From GSA-30 sp036384435 (GTDB lineage Bacteria > Pseudomonadota > Gammaproteobacteria > Xanthomonadales > Rhodanobacteraceae): a stretch of 64,000 nucleotides of DNA. The translations under genes and the position numbers were made by a program. Location: NCBI RefSeq assembly GCF_036384435.1, contig NZ_DASVMI010000030.1, positions 68,319 to 132,318 of the forward strand, in the 5' to 3' direction. Below, piece after piece: positions 43,984-53,273 of the stretch. A model generated the notes under the pieces. It worked only from the letters and a program-made list of their open reading frames with translations, made no database searches and was not told the DNA's origin. Within the stretch, counting starts at the first letter, position 1; each line of letters begins with the position of its first letter.

Positions 43984-44577
43984 TCAGGATTGCCAGGAAA
44001 GCTTGCGGTCCACGACCCGCCAGGTGCCACTCGAGCGACTCAGCACGATAAACCCGCTGTGCGCGCAGAGGCCGCCGCATTCCTCGGTGAGATACACCAC
44101 GGCCTGCAAACCATCGGCGGCATAGGCGGGCATGCTGACGCGCACCAGTATTCTCGCGTTGGGAAAGGTCGCGCGAAACGCGGTGCCATCGCCCAAGGCA
44201 ATCGCCTGTCCAGACGCTACGGTCGTCGGCTTGCCGACCTGGGTCTGCATCAACGTGTGCAATCGCTGTTCATCGACCACATAAAGCTGGGCACAGGCGG
44301 AGATATCGGGCAGTCGCTGCGTGGCGCGTGTGCGATCCACCAGTTGCTTGAGCATCTGCAGCGACAGGCTGCCGGGCCCGGACGCCTGGCCTTGCTTGTC
44401 GATATCCGGGAGCACGGGCTGGGTGGAAAGTACGACGGCTCCGTGCTTGCCCTGCGCGCACGACTGGCTAAGCACCGCATCGAGTACGGCCTGGTCGTCC
44501 GGTGATGCCTGATGCGATGAGCAGCCATCGAGGATGACCGAAACGGTGAGCAGCAGCGCGACGAGGCATCGGTTCAT
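43984..44577 (-). CDS. predicted lipoprotein, function unknown
   Basis: 197 residues from ATG 44577; the frame to 44649 adds an Arg-rich stretch unlike a signal. MNRCLVALLLTVSVILDGC is a signal peptide with a lipobox (LDGC), giving an outer-membrane or inner-membrane lipoprotein. The mature protein has two further cysteines (SQSCAQGKHG and ISACAQLYVVDEQR) and a C-terminal AVVYLTEECGGLCAHSGFIVLS with a CGGLC pair. No family recognised. Confidence 0.7.
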   Translation of the reverse strand: MNRCLVALLLTVSVILDGCSSHQASPDDQAVLDAVLSQSCAQGKHGAVVLSTQPVLPDIDKQGQASGPGSLSLQMLKQLVDRTRATQRLPDISACAQLYVVDEQRLHTLMQTQVGKPTTVASGQAIALGDGTAFRATFPNARILVRVSMPAYAADGLQAVVYLTEECGGLCAHSGFIVLSRSSGTWRVVDRKLSWQS

Positions 44578-44637
44578 CACGCGACGATAGCATTTGCCGC
44601 GCCTTCGATCGGCAACGCGCCTGCTGGAACCTCTCAT

Positions 44638-44700
44638 CGACATCGTCATTCCGGCGAAGGCCGTAATCCAGCGCCTCCAGTTCCATCAAAGCCAAGACGC
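44638..44700. repeat. dispersed intergenic repeat, partial copy 2
   Basis: ATTCCGGCGAAGGCCGTAAT and CCAGCGCCTCCAG are related to one arm of the repeats at 27374 and 60644. Partial copy between a lipoprotein gene and an oxidoreductase gene. Confidence 0.4.
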
Positions 44701-44749
44701 CAGGACGACGGATAAGCGAGGTTTTACAGGCTCCTTGAAGTCGCTCTTA

Positions 44750-45820
44750 TCACGGCGCGGTTTGCCAGGCGGCACGATCCTCGACTGTCCAGAGGGGACT
44801 CACCGCGCTACCCTGCGCGGCCGCGGCTATCGCTGCTTCAAGCACCATCATCACGGTGATGGCCTGGGCAGGCGTCACGGGATTGCTGCCCTGGCCGAGC
44901 AAGGCATCGCGCAACGCCTGGTAATACCGCCGTTGATCGCCCAACGGCACCAGCTCGCGCGATATGCCACCGGCACCATCGTGGAAGACCAGCGCGTCCT
45001 CGTCCTCCCCCCAGGTGGCCTGGCCTGGACGCACGCCAGCCAGCAACTGTGCTTCCTGTGGGTCGGGCAGATATTTTACGGCGCTGCCGCGCGTACCATG
45101 CACGACAAAGCGTGGGCTGCCGCCAGCCACCAGCATGCTGGCATGCAGGACCACCCGCCGCTGTCCGTATATCAGCACCACGTGCGCCCAATCCGGCGTT
45201 TCACCATCCGCACGCTGCACCGCAAGACTCGCCATCACCTGGTCAGGCAGACCGAACAGCACCAGGGCCTGATCGACCAGATGCGGCCCGAGGTCATACC
45301 ACAGCCCCGTACCGGCGCCAGCTTGTTCACGCCAGCGCGCCCGCACTTGCGGTCGAAAGCGATCAATATGCGATTCGAAATGCACGACATCGCCGAGCCG
45401 GCCGCTGTCGATACCTTGTCGCACCCCGAGAAAGTCACTGTCCCAGCGACGATTCTGGAAGACCGACAGCACGCGATCGTGCTTGTACGCTGTGCCAGCC
45501 AGTGCACGCGCCTGCGTCACGTCGAGCGCGAACGGTTTATCCACCACGACGTGCTTGCCCGCTTCCAGCGCGGCGTGCGCGAGGGGAGCATGCGTGTCGT
45601 TGGGCGATGCGATGACCACCAAATCGATATCTGGATGGGTGAAGGCTTGCGACGGTTCGGCCATCACCTGGACATCCGGCAGATCGGCGTGCACCTTGGC
45701 CGCGTCTCGCGATACCACGCTCGTCAATGCCAGCCCAGGCACCCCGGTAATCAGCGGAGCATGAAATGTCTTGCCGGCATAGCCGTAACCGATCAACGCA
45801 ACATGTATGGCAGCAGCCAT
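44750..45820 (-). CDS. Gfo/Idh/MocA family oxidoreductase
   Basis: 356 residues. The Rossmann motif LIGYGYAGKTFHAPLI (about 9-24), VVIASPNDTHAPLA and the EAGKHVVVDKPFA block with the conserved Lys-Pro (about 88-97) identify the family. The substrate domain has the DLGPHLVDQAL block with its catalytic-region His. The YGYAGKTFHAPLI and NRRWDSDF motifs match scyllo-inositol dehydrogenase (IolW/YvaA) relatives. It reduces or oxidises a cyclic polyol or sugar with NAD(P). Confidence 0.92.
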   Translation of the reverse strand: MAAAIHVALIGYGYAGKTFHAPLITGVPGLALTSVVSRDAAKVHADLPDVQVMAEPSQAFTHPDIDLVVIASPNDTHAPLAHAALEAGKHVVVDKPFALDVTQARALAGTAYKHDRVLSVFQNRRWDSDFLGVRQGIDSGRLGDVVHFESHIDRFRPQVRARWREQAGAGTGLWYDLGPHLVDQALVLFGLPDQVMASLAVQRADGETPDWAHVVLIYGQRRVVLHASMLVAGGSPRFVVHGTRGSAVKYLPDPQEAQLLAGVRPGQATWGEDEDALVFHDGAGGISRELVPLGDQRRYYQALRDALLGQGSNPVTPAQAITVMMVLEAAIAAAAQGSAVSPLWTVEDRAAWQTAP

Positions 45821-45840
45821 GAATCTTCACCATCAAGAAC

Positions 45841-45872
45841 GAACCCGCACCCATGATAAGCGGTGCGGGTTC
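45841..45872 (-). terminator. terminator of the AhpD-like gene
   Basis: GAACCCGCACC (45841-45851) pairs with GGTGCGGGTTC (45862-45872), a perfect 11-bp stem with a ten-base loop, between two minus-strand genes. The following T run on the minus strand is short. Confidence 0.65.
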
Positions 45873-45890
45873 CATGCCATGTCTACGCGG

Positions 45891-46427
45891 TCATGCCAGT
45901 GCAGGCGCGGCGGGGAAATCCACTGGGACGCGGGTGACGCCATGCAGGTAGTTGGTCACCGTCTTGTCGCCGATGACCACGATGACATCGACCAGGTTTT
46001 CCTGAGTCCAACCTGCAGCCAGGAAGGCGTCGACCGGGGCCGGATCGGCGTGCCCACGCTGTACCGCGACATCCTTTACCAGGCGCGCCAGCGCGTCGAG
46101 CTTTGCATCGAAGCCCGCAGTGCCACCGCGAATCTGGAGCATCTGCTCGTCGGTGAAACCATGCATCCGGCCAATCAACGTATGCGCCGCCAGGCAATAC
46201 TCACAGTGATTGACCTGACTGACCACCAGGTTCACTACTTCACGCGCCTTGCCGGTCATGCTGCTTGGCGCATTCTGGAAGGCCAGGTAATTGCCCAGCG
46301 CGTGTTCGGAAAGCGCGAGCGTGGCATACAAGTTGGGTACCTTGCCCAGGGCCTTGGTCAGGTTGTCGAACAAAACCTGGTTGGCGGGAGATACGTCGGT
46401 GCGAGAGGGAACGACGAACGTGGTCAT
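45891..46427 (-). CDS. carboxymuconolactone decarboxylase/AhpD-like protein
   Basis: 178 residues, all-helical CMD fold. CEYCLAAHT gives Cys75, Cys78 and His82, the redox-active AhpD core (peroxidase or thiol reductase type). GGAG before ATG 46427. It lies downstream of the SDR at 46485 on the same strand (58 bases), so the two are probably one unit under the divergent LysR. Confidence 0.9.
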   Translation of the reverse strand: MTTFVVPSRTDVSPANQVLFDNLTKALGKVPNLYATLALSEHALGNYLAFQNAPSSMTGKAREVVNLVVSQVNHCEYCLAAHTLIGRMHGFTDEQMLQIRGGTAGFDAKLDALARLVKDVAVQRGHADPAPVDAFLAAGWTQENLVDVIVVIGDKTVTNYLHGVTRVPVDFPAAPALA

Positions 46428-46484
46428 GGGAAACTCCGTGTCTGATGAAAAGAAACCTGATGAAGGGAAACCTGAAAAGGGGAA

Positions 46485-47234
46485 TCACTGCGCGAGATAG
46501 CCGCCATCGACCGCAATCGACTGCCCGGTAAGAAAGCGCGCCTTGTCGCTGGCCAGAAACAGGATGGTCTGCACGATCTCATCGACCTGGGCGGCCCGGC
46601 GCGCGGGAATCGTCGCCAGGAAGCCGGCCTTGCTGTCCTCGCTGCGGCCGACGAAACGATCGAGCATGTCGGTGGCCACCGGACCCGGGGCCACGGCGTT
46701 GACGCGAATGCCAAGCGCCGCGCCTTCCAGCGCCACGCTGCGCGTCAAGCCCTCCACCGCATGCTTGCTGGCGACGTAGACCGAAGCGCCCGGGATGCCG
46801 ATCTTGCCGGCGATGGAAGACACGTTGACGATGGCGCCAGCGCCCTGCTCACGCATCGCACGCATTTCGTGCTTCATGGAAAGCAACGTGCCCAGGACAT
46901 TGGTCGCGAAGGTGGTCTCGTAGTTGTCGACGGTCTGCTCGTCGACGGGCGCCGACTGGCCTTCGGTGCCGGCGTTGTTTACCGCCACATCAAGGCGACC
47001 GAAGCGCTGTACCGTCTGTTCGACCAGCTGCCGAACTTCGGCTTCGGCACGCACATCCGCGCGAATGAATTCGGCCTGTGCACCCAACGCACGTAATTGA
47101 GCCGCCACGGCCTGTCCGGCTTCTTCGCGACGGCCGCTGACGACTACGCGGGCACCTTCGCGGGCGAACGCCACGGCCGTGGCGTGACCGATACCAGTCA
47201 GGGCGCCGGTCACCAGGACAACGGGGGTATTCAT
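46485..47234 (-). CDS. SDR family oxidoreductase
   Basis: 249 residues from ATG 47234 with AAGGAG upstream. TGALTGIG near residue 10, NNAGTEG near 85, YVASK near 152 and a C-terminal GQSIAVDGGYLAQ place it in the FabG-like classical SDRs. Divergent from the LysR regulator at 47341 and followed by the AhpD-like gene. Confidence 0.92.
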   Translation of the reverse strand: MNTPVVLVTGALTGIGHATAVAFAREGARVVVSGRREEAGQAVAAQLRALGAQAEFIRADVRAEAEVRQLVEQTVQRFGRLDVAVNNAGTEGQSAPVDEQTVDNYETTFATNVLGTLLSMKHEMRAMREQGAGAIVNVSSIAGKIGIPGASVYVASKHAVEGLTRSVALEGAALGIRVNAVAPGPVATDMLDRFVGRSEDSKAGFLATIPARRAAQVDEIVQTILFLASDKARFLTGQSIAVDGGYLAQ

Positions 47235-47340
47235 GCTTAACTCCTTGGCAAGCAGGTTGCGTTGGAGCGGACTTTGATTCATTCCCCTTTACGCAACTAG
47301 AAGCGCAATTGGCATATCATTAAGTCCATTCAGGCATGAA

Positions 47341-48261
47341 ATGATCCCGATGGATAAATTGCAGGCAATGCAAACCTTGGTGCGCGTGGTCGAGTCGGGG
47401 AGTTTTTCTGCCGTGGCGCGCGAGCAGAACACGACACAGAGTGCGGTGAGCAAACAGGTCGCCGCCCTTGAGCGTGCACTGGATGCGAAGTTGTTGATCC
47501 GCACCACGCGCTCGCTGGCACTGACTGAGGAAGGCGAACGCTATTTCGAGCAGGCACGGCGCGTGGTCGCCGACGTGGCTGAGGCCGAGACGTCGCTCAA
47601 GCATGGCTCGACGCAACTGAAGGGATGGCTGCGCGTGGCGGCATCCGGTGGCTTTGGGCGTCTCAAACTGATGCCGCTCGTGCAGACCTTCCTGGCCCAG
47701 CACCCGCAGGTGAGAATCGACCTGAGGCTGAGTGATGGCTTCATCGACCTGGTCGAGCAGGGCATCGACATCGCCGTCCGCATCGGCGAACTGGCCGACA
47801 GCCGGCTGGTGGCACGCCAGGTTGGCACGTCGCGGCGTGGACTCATCGCGCACCGCACCTACCTGCGCAAGCTTCCCAAAGGCATCAAGCCACCGCGCAC
47901 GCCAGAGGACTTGGCGCAGCACAACTGCATCGTCTATACCGGTTCCAGCATGCGCAACGCATGGCGTTTACAGGCCGGTGCCGGCGCCGCCGAACCGGAG
48001 GGCACAGGGCGCAGCGTCAAGGTCGAGGGCAACTTGCAGACCGACAGCAGCGAGGTGGTACGCGCATCGGTGCTGGCAGGGATGGGCATCTGCTACACGC
48101 CGTCCTGGTTGTTCGACGACGAACTGGCCAGCGGCGAGGTGGTGCGGTTGCTGCCGGACTGGTCGGTACTATCGCCCGTGCACCTGGTCACGCCACAGGA
48201 ACGGCGGCATTCGGCAAAAGTACGCGCGTTCGGCGACCACGTAGCGGCGAGCCTGGCCTGA
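47341..48261 (+). CDS. LysR family transcriptional regulator
   Basis: 306 residues (a start at ATG 47350 is equally possible). HTH with SFSAVAREQNTTQSAVSKQVAALERAL; effector domain with LRVAASGGFGRLKLMPLVQTFL and RLSDGFIDLVEQGIDIAVRIG, the CrgA/DmlR-type. Divergent from the SDR at 46485 with about 106 bases between, so it probably controls the SDR-AhpD unit. Confidence 0.9.
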   Translation: MIPMDKLQAMQTLVRVVESGSFSAVAREQNTTQSAVSKQVAALERALDAKLLIRTTRSLALTEEGERYFEQARRVVADVAEAETSLKHGSTQLKGWLRVAASGGFGRLKLMPLVQTFLAQHPQVRIDLRLSDGFIDLVEQGIDIAVRIGELADSRLVARQVGTSRRGLIAHRTYLRKLPKGIKPPRTPEDLAQHNCIVYTGSSMRNAWRLQAGAGAAEPEGTGRSVKVEGNLQTDSSEVVRASVLAGMGICYTPSWLFDDELASGEVVRLLPDWSVLSPVHLVTPQERRHSAKVRAFGDHVAASLA

Positions 48262-48442
48262 GTGATTCGGGCCGCTGCGCCTCTGATCGAACGCAGCCAT
48301 CGAAACAATGCAAGGCAGCATCGTGCAAACGGCAAATCTGTCACGGCAGTTTGGATTATCATAGGCGCCACAATTCCCAGCCGTTGTCCGCCGTGAACCT
48401 CCCCACTCCCGCGCCGACAGTGAAACCTAACGGGTTTCGTGC

Positions 48443-49885
48443 ATGAGCGCGCCGCAAGACTCTTCGACACCCCCCGAAGCCGCCACGGCCCCGGTCACCA
48501 TCGATTACCGCATCATTTCCCTGATCGTCGCGTGTTCCATCTTCATGGAACAGCTCGACGCTACGGTGCTGGCCACCGCATTGCCGGCCATGGCCAGGGA
48601 TTTCCACGTCAACGCGCCGGCGATGAGCATCGCGATCACCTCCTACCTGTTGATGTTGGCGATCTTCATTCCGGCCAGTGGCGCCATGGCCGATCGTTTC
48701 GGCGCGCGGCGCGTATTCAGTTCGGCGATCGGCGTATTCGTGGTCGGCTCCATCCTGTGCGCCTGGACGACCAGCCTGCCGCTGATGGTGGCCGCTCGCG
48801 TGCTGCAAGGCGCCGGCGGCGCGATGATGGCTCCCATCGGGCGGTTGATCCTGTTACGTACTGTGGAACGCAAGTACCTGGTTTCGGCGATGTCCTGGAC
48901 GCTGGTGCCGGCCTTCCTGGGGCCGCTGATCGGTCCGCCACTGGGCGGCTTCATCGTGACTTATCTCGATTGGCGATGGATCTTCTACATCAACGTACCG
49001 GTTGGGGCGCTCGGTTTCGTGCTCGTGAGTCGGCTCATTCCCGATATCGCGGCCGAGAGCCATGCCACACGTTTCGATTTTCCCGGATTCGTGCTGTGCG
49101 GCGTCGGCTTGGGCTGCCTGTTGTTCGGTTTCGAAACGGTGGGACAGGGCTCCGAATTGACGCGTGCACTGGTATTGCTCGCCATCGGCCTGGCGGCCAG
49201 CATCGGCTATGTCATCTATGCGCGTCGACGTGAAAATCCTTTGCTCGATCTTTCGTTGATGAAGATCGATTCGTTCCGCCTGTCGACGATCGGCGGCTCG
49301 CTGATGCGCATCACCCAAGGCGCCCAACCGTTTCTGCTGCCGTTGATGTTCCAGATCGGCTTTGGCTGGTCGGCGGTCAAGAGCGGCCAGTTGATCCTGG
49401 CCACCACGCTTGGCGCCATCGTCACCCGAAGTTTCACGCCACGCCTGCTTCGCAGGGTCGGCTTCCGCAACGGCATGATCTTCAATGGCGTGCTATCGAG
49501 CCTGGGCTATGCGGTGTGTGCGCTGTTTCGTCCTGGCTGGCCTTATCCGGTGATGTTCGTGCTGCTGTTCTGCTGCGGCGCGTTCATGTCGTTCCAGTTC
49601 GCCGCCTATAACACCATCGCTTACGAGAACGTGCCCAGCACACGGGTAAGTGCCGCCAACAGCTTCTACACCACGTTGCAGCAATTGATGCTCTCGGTCG
49701 GCGTGTGCGCCGGCGCGCTGATCCTCAAGACGGCCATGGTGGCCGGTGGCAGCAAGCAACCGGAGCTTTCCGACTTCTCCATCGCATTCCTGGTAGTGAC
49801 ACTGATTTCGCTCAGCTCCACCCGGTGGCACGTGAAATTCGCCCCCGATGCGGGGCACGAATTGAGTGGGCATCGGAGCCGCTGA
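48443..49885 (+). CDS. DHA2 family MFS transporter (EmrB/QacA type)
   Basis: 480 residues with about fourteen hydrophobic segments, the DHA2 number. Residues 24-60 (CSIFMEQLDATVLATALPAMARDF) contain the DHA2 motif with conserved Asp; motif A is GAMADRFGARRVF and motif C is LVPAFLGPLIGPPLGGF. These are proton-driven multidrug pumps of the inner membrane. No EmrA-type membrane fusion partner is adjacent. It follows the LysR gene by 181 bases. Confidence 0.92.
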   Translation: MSAPQDSSTPPEAATAPVTIDYRIISLIVACSIFMEQLDATVLATALPAMARDFHVNAPAMSIAITSYLLMLAIFIPASGAMADRFGARRVFSSAIGVFVVGSILCAWTTSLPLMVAARVLQGAGGAMMAPIGRLILLRTVERKYLVSAMSWTLVPAFLGPLIGPPLGGFIVTYLDWRWIFYINVPVGALGFVLVSRLIPDIAAESHATRFDFPGFVLCGVGLGCLLFGFETVGQGSELTRALVLLAIGLAASIGYVIYARRRENPLLDLSLMKIDSFRLSTIGGSLMRITQGAQPFLLPLMFQIGFGWSAVKSGQLILATTLGAIVTRSFTPRLLRRVGFRNGMIFNGVLSSLGYAVCALFRPGWPYPVMFVLLFCCGAFMSFQFAAYNTIAYENVPSTRVSAANSFYTTLQQLMLSVGVCAGALILKTAMVAGGSKQPELSDFSIAFLVVTLISLSSTRWHVKFAPDAGHELSGHRSR

Positions 49886-49925
49886 CGCGAGGCTTGGCTG
49901 GGTCACCGGCCGCTCTGCACACAGG

Positions 49926-50029
49926 AGCGAATTCATTGGCGATGCAACTTGCGATTCAGTCGCAGGTTGGGGCTTTTAAAACCTCCACACCCCAACTCCC
50001 TTGCAATTTGCATCGCGGATGAATTCGCT
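49926..50029. repeat. large nested inverted repeat (REP-like element) between convergent genes
   Basis: Outer arms AGCGAATTCATTGGCGATGC (from 49926) and its complement GCATCGCGGATGAATTCGCT (to 50029), with a two-base mismatch, enclose an inner GTTGGGG (49966-49972)/CCCCAAC (49990-49996) pair. AGCGAATTCAT...GCGATGC units are widespread extragenic repeats in pseudomonads and xanthomonads. It sits exactly between the stops of the DHA2 pump and the SUFU-like gene and may serve as bidirectional terminator. Confidence 0.75.
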
Positions 50030-50030
50030 T

Positions 50031-50804
50031 CTACGGCGTCGCGTCGCGGCGTTGAAAATCGCAGCGGTGCCGGCTTGGCATGACTTCGAGTGTGTCAGCC
50101 AATTGCAAGCGTGCCTTGGCACCGCCTTCGCGCACGTATGCCAGTTCCTTGGCGGTGATCAGCACGATCGGCACCATGCGTACCGGAGACAGCGGCATGT
50201 CCTGGATCACGTCGGGGAAGTCGGGGCGCGGACCGCCCAGCAGGATGCCCAGGCAATCGTCTTCGCTGATGAAATGCCCGGGTACCTGCACAGCAATATC
50301 CGGCGCCTGGCTGACGCCTGGCAGTTCCATCGACAACACGCCGTAGGTCTCCAGGCGATCGACGATCCCGCCCGCGCCGGCCACGAGCTCGCCCACATGG
50401 TGCAATAACTGAAACGCCCAACTGTCCTTCAACCGGCTGACGTCGCCCCGCCGGCCGGCGAAAGCCGGATCGATATCCGACGTTTCCAGGAACAGCTCCA
50501 TGCCGAAGCCATTGAGCGGCGGCTGCAATGACTCGAAAGGATCGGACATGCCGTCGGTGGCAAGCACGATAGCGTGGTCACGACGCACCACACGATACGC
50601 CTGGCGCAAGGTCGGCCATGCCACACCGCCGGTGAGCTGCGGGCTGATCAGATTGGCCAGTACATCGCGCTCGGGTGTACCGACCGAGGCCCAGTACGCA
50701 TCCAGGCGCTGGTGGGTGACGTCATCGGCCGGCTGCCCCGAACGCGCCGGCTCGTTCGGCGGCGTTGCTTGATTGTGCTTGCGAAACCGGTCAAACCATC
50801 CCAT
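50031..50804 (-). CDS. Suppressor-of-fused domain protein
   Basis: 257 residues, no signal peptide. The SUFU-type pattern is clear: VVRRDHAIVLATDGMSDPFE, GFGMELFLETSDID, WAFQLLHHVGELVA, LPGVSQAPDIAVQVPGHFISEDDCLGIL and VRMVPIVLITAKELAYVREGG. The start MGWFDRFRKH resembles the basic opening of the protein at 21701. Bacterial SUFU proteins are predicted immunity proteins in some toxin systems. Here it is the second gene after ydfG on the same strand, 20 bases apart, which argues for a cytoplasmic housekeeping link instead. Ribosome site GGGAG is present. Confidence 0.75.
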   Translation of the reverse strand: MGWFDRFRKHNQATPPNEPARSGQPADDVTHQRLDAYWASVGTPERDVLANLISPQLTGGVAWPTLRQAYRVVRRDHAIVLATDGMSDPFESLQPPLNGFGMELFLETSDIDPAFAGRRGDVSRLKDSWAFQLLHHVGELVAGAGGIVDRLETYGVLSMELPGVSQAPDIAVQVPGHFISEDDCLGILLGGPRPDFPDVIQDMPLSPVRMVPIVLITAKELAYVREGGAKARLQLADTLEVMPSRHRCDFQRRDATP

Positions 50805-50824
50805 TACTCGATCTCCCTCTCAAA

Positions 50825-51577
50825 TCAACCTGGACGGTGCACCGCCAACGGTCCGAACGCCTGTGTTACAGGCATCACCTCGATGGTGTTGACGTTGAAA
50901 TGCGGCGGCAGGCTGGCGATCCAGAACACCGTCTGGGCAATATCCTCGGCGCTCAGGAATTGCGTGTTCTCGTAGACCTTGGCCGCACGCGACGCATCGC
51001 CATGAAAACGTACCTTGGAAAACTCGGTACCACCGGCGAGGCCTGGCTCGACATCGGTCACGCGCACTGGCGTGCCCAGCAGGTCCGCGCGCAGGTTGAG
51101 CGAGAATTGGCGCACGAACGCCTTGGTCGCACCGTACACGTTACCGCCGGGATACGGATAGGAACCGGCGACCGAACCGATGTTGATCACATGGCCACGG
51201 CCCCGTTCGACCATGCCCGGCAGGAAGCTGCGCGTGGCATACATGACACCCTTGATGTTGGTGTCGACCATGGTTTCCCAATTATCCATGTCCGCCTGCT
51301 GTGCCGGCTCCAGGCCCAGCGCTAGACCTGCGTTGTTGACCAGCACATCGACCGCGGCAAATTCCGCAGGCAAATTCGCCGGCAATGCCGCCACCGCCGC
51401 GCGATCGCTCACGTCAAGCACGAACGGCAGCACATGCTCGCGTCCCAGTTCATCGGCGAGTTTTTCCAGCAATGGACCGCGACGGCCCACCGCGACAACG
51501 CGGTGCCCATCAGCCACGAAGCGGCGAACGATGGCTTCACCAAAACCCGAGGAAGCCCCGGTAACCAGGATGATCAT
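50825..51577 (-). CDS. ydfG: YdfG-like NADP-dependent 3-hydroxy acid dehydrogenase (SDR)
   Basis: 250 residues from ATG 51577 with GAGG upstream; a longer frame to 51649 adds an unrelated leader. It matches E. coli YdfG block by block: ILVTGASSGFGEAIVRRF, INIGSVAGSYPYPGGNVYGA (catalytic YGATK), VTDVEPGLAGGTEFS and EVMPVTQ near the end. YdfG oxidises L-allo-threonine and L-serine and reduces malonic semialdehyde. It leads the pair ydfG-SUFU. Confidence 0.92.
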   Translation of the reverse strand: MIILVTGASSGFGEAIVRRFVADGHRVVAVGRRGPLLEKLADELGREHVLPFVLDVSDRAAVAALPANLPAEFAAVDVLVNNAGLALGLEPAQQADMDNWETMVDTNIKGVMYATRSFLPGMVERGRGHVINIGSVAGSYPYPGGNVYGATKAFVRQFSLNLRADLLGTPVRVTDVEPGLAGGTEFSKVRFHGDASRAAKVYENTQFLSAEDIAQTVFWIASLPPHFNVNTIEVMPVTQAFGPLAVHRPG

Positions 51578-52156
51578 GACGTACCTCTGACAATCGAAAA
51601 CCATGGCGCGAGCGCCGCGCAAGGCCGGCGCGCCCTCAATCATCGTCAAAGGATGCCACAGGCAGATGCCTGTACGGTGTTGTCTTCGTGACTGCGCATG
51701 GGCCTGATCGCGCGCAAATCAGATGAGGCATGCTTTCACGCCAGCGTCTTGCCCCATCAGGTGCCCGAGCAGGTCCTGCCCGCCAGCGCGCTCCGATACC
51801 TGGAGGGACCTGAAACACCCGGGTTTCATCGATCACCCGGGCGGCCAGGCCATGGCACCCAGGCATCCGCGCGGCGGCTGCGGCAGCCCGGCGATCGACA
51901 CGTTGTGACTGATCCGTCGTTCGCCGTGGCCATGGTCACGGCGCTCCGAGCAGATCATCGTGCCATGGTGCGAACGGATCGAGTGACAGACCCGCGCATC
52001 GTCACGCCGCGCCTGGCCTGGGCGTGATCGCCAGGCACCGGGTGGAAGCCGCCTCGTTCATTTGACGGACATCCGGCAGTGGAGACACTACCGGCTTTGG
52101 CATTCCCCGGATACGCCGTGCTGACCGTACAAGATCGACCACGTGCCCAGGGCGGC
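51578..52156. other. intergenic region between divergent genes
   Basis: About 580 bases with no gene I can support. Open frames on both strands lack start signals and family pattern. AGGG at about 52148 is the ribosome site of the next gene. CACCCGGG occurs twice (about 51815 and 51835), possibly by chance. Confidence 0.4.
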
Positions 52157-53263
52157 ATGACCCGGCGCCTGCTGCGCGCCACCCTGTCCTTGGCGGCCTG
52201 CCTGTCTCCCATGGCCGCCTGCCACGCCCAGGCCACGAACGCCGATACCGCGCCACGCGGTCCCTTCAACATCGTGGTGAAGAACGACAAGCTCACGCTC
52301 GCCGTCGCCAAGGCTACGCAGGTGTATATCTCCGGCACCATCGATGCGAACGCACCCAAGCGCTTCGAGGACATGCTGCGCACAGGCAAGATTCCGTCCG
52401 ACTCGGATATCTACCTGGATGCCTCCGGCGACGACGTCACCGCCGGCTACGCCCTTGGCAAGCTGTTTCGCGATTCGGCCATGACCACGCACCTGGGCGC
52501 ACTCAAGCTGCCTGGAGAGCCGCCTCGATCCGCCACGTGCAGCAACGCCTGCCTGTTTGCCTTCATGGGCGGCCTTTATCGCTGGTCGCCCTCTGGCGCG
52601 GACCGACTGGGCGTGCGCCAATCATTCGTGGGCGGACTTTGGCCGCGAGGTCCGCAGAAGACGCAGACGCCAGCGGACATGGTCGATTACCTCAAGCGCA
52701 TGGACATCAACTTCTGGTCACTGGTGCGCTCGCCGGTGCCGCAACCCAATGACATGGTGTGGCTGGATGCAGATCAGACCAATGGCTGGGGCGTAGCCAA
52801 CAATGGTCGGCTGCCTTTGCACGCCGACTATCCCACCGAAGCCATTCCGCCCACGCTGACCTTGAGCCAGGTCACGCGCGCCGGCATGAATCGCATGACC
52901 GTGGTGTGCACACCCACCGGCGCCACGCTGACCGCCTATTACACAGTGGGCGCCGAACGCGCCAAGCAGCTGGTCGCCCGACAGCAACGCGCGCTGTTCG
53001 AAATCAATCAGCTGGAAATCCTGCCGATGCAATCCGGGCGCGCTCGCGTGACTGGCGACGCCATCGTCATTAGCAGGCCGCTGTCGTTCGAACAACTCAA
53101 TGCGTTTCTCAATACGTTCTCCACGGGCGCCTGGATCAAGGACAAGAACGGCGCCGTTCGCTACGGCTTCACCATGGGGCCGGCACGCGTAAAGGACAGC
53201 TACACCACATACTTCGCCAACTGCCAGAAGTCGGCACCACGCGCCGCTTCGCCAGCTCAGTAA
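52157..53263 (+). CDS. exported ClpP/crotonase-like protein (COG3904-like)
   Basis: 368 residues from ATG 52157 with AGGG upstream; the frame from 52079 has no ribosome site. Signal peptide MTRRLLRATLSLAACL...CHAQA. The mature N-terminal half (about 40-200) resembles periplasmic ClpP-like proteins: VYISGTIDANAPKRFEDML, then IYLDASGDDVTAGYALGKL, then CSNACLFAFMGG, where ClpP-like families have the Ser of an oxyanion turn (here SNAC). Catalytic status is uncertain. The C-terminal half is unknown. Confidence 0.65.
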   Translation: MTRRLLRATLSLAACLSPMAACHAQATNADTAPRGPFNIVVKNDKLTLAVAKATQVYISGTIDANAPKRFEDMLRTGKIPSDSDIYLDASGDDVTAGYALGKLFRDSAMTTHLGALKLPGEPPRSATCSNACLFAFMGGLYRWSPSGADRLGVRQSFVGGLWPRGPQKTQTPADMVDYLKRMDINFWSLVRSPVPQPNDMVWLDADQTNGWGVANNGRLPLHADYPTEAIPPTLTLSQVTRAGMNRMTVVCTPTGATLTAYYTVGAERAKQLVARQQRALFEINQLEILPMQSGRARVTGDAIVISRPLSFEQLNAFLNTFSTGAWIKDKNGAVRYGFTMGPARVKDSYTTYFANCQKSAPRAASPAQ

Positions 53264-53273
53264 CTTCTCGCTC

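Noticed and set aside
51636..51866. 76-codon minus-strand ORF before ydfG
   Set aside because: High-GC artefact frame with no ribosome site or homology pattern; lies in the divergent promoter region.
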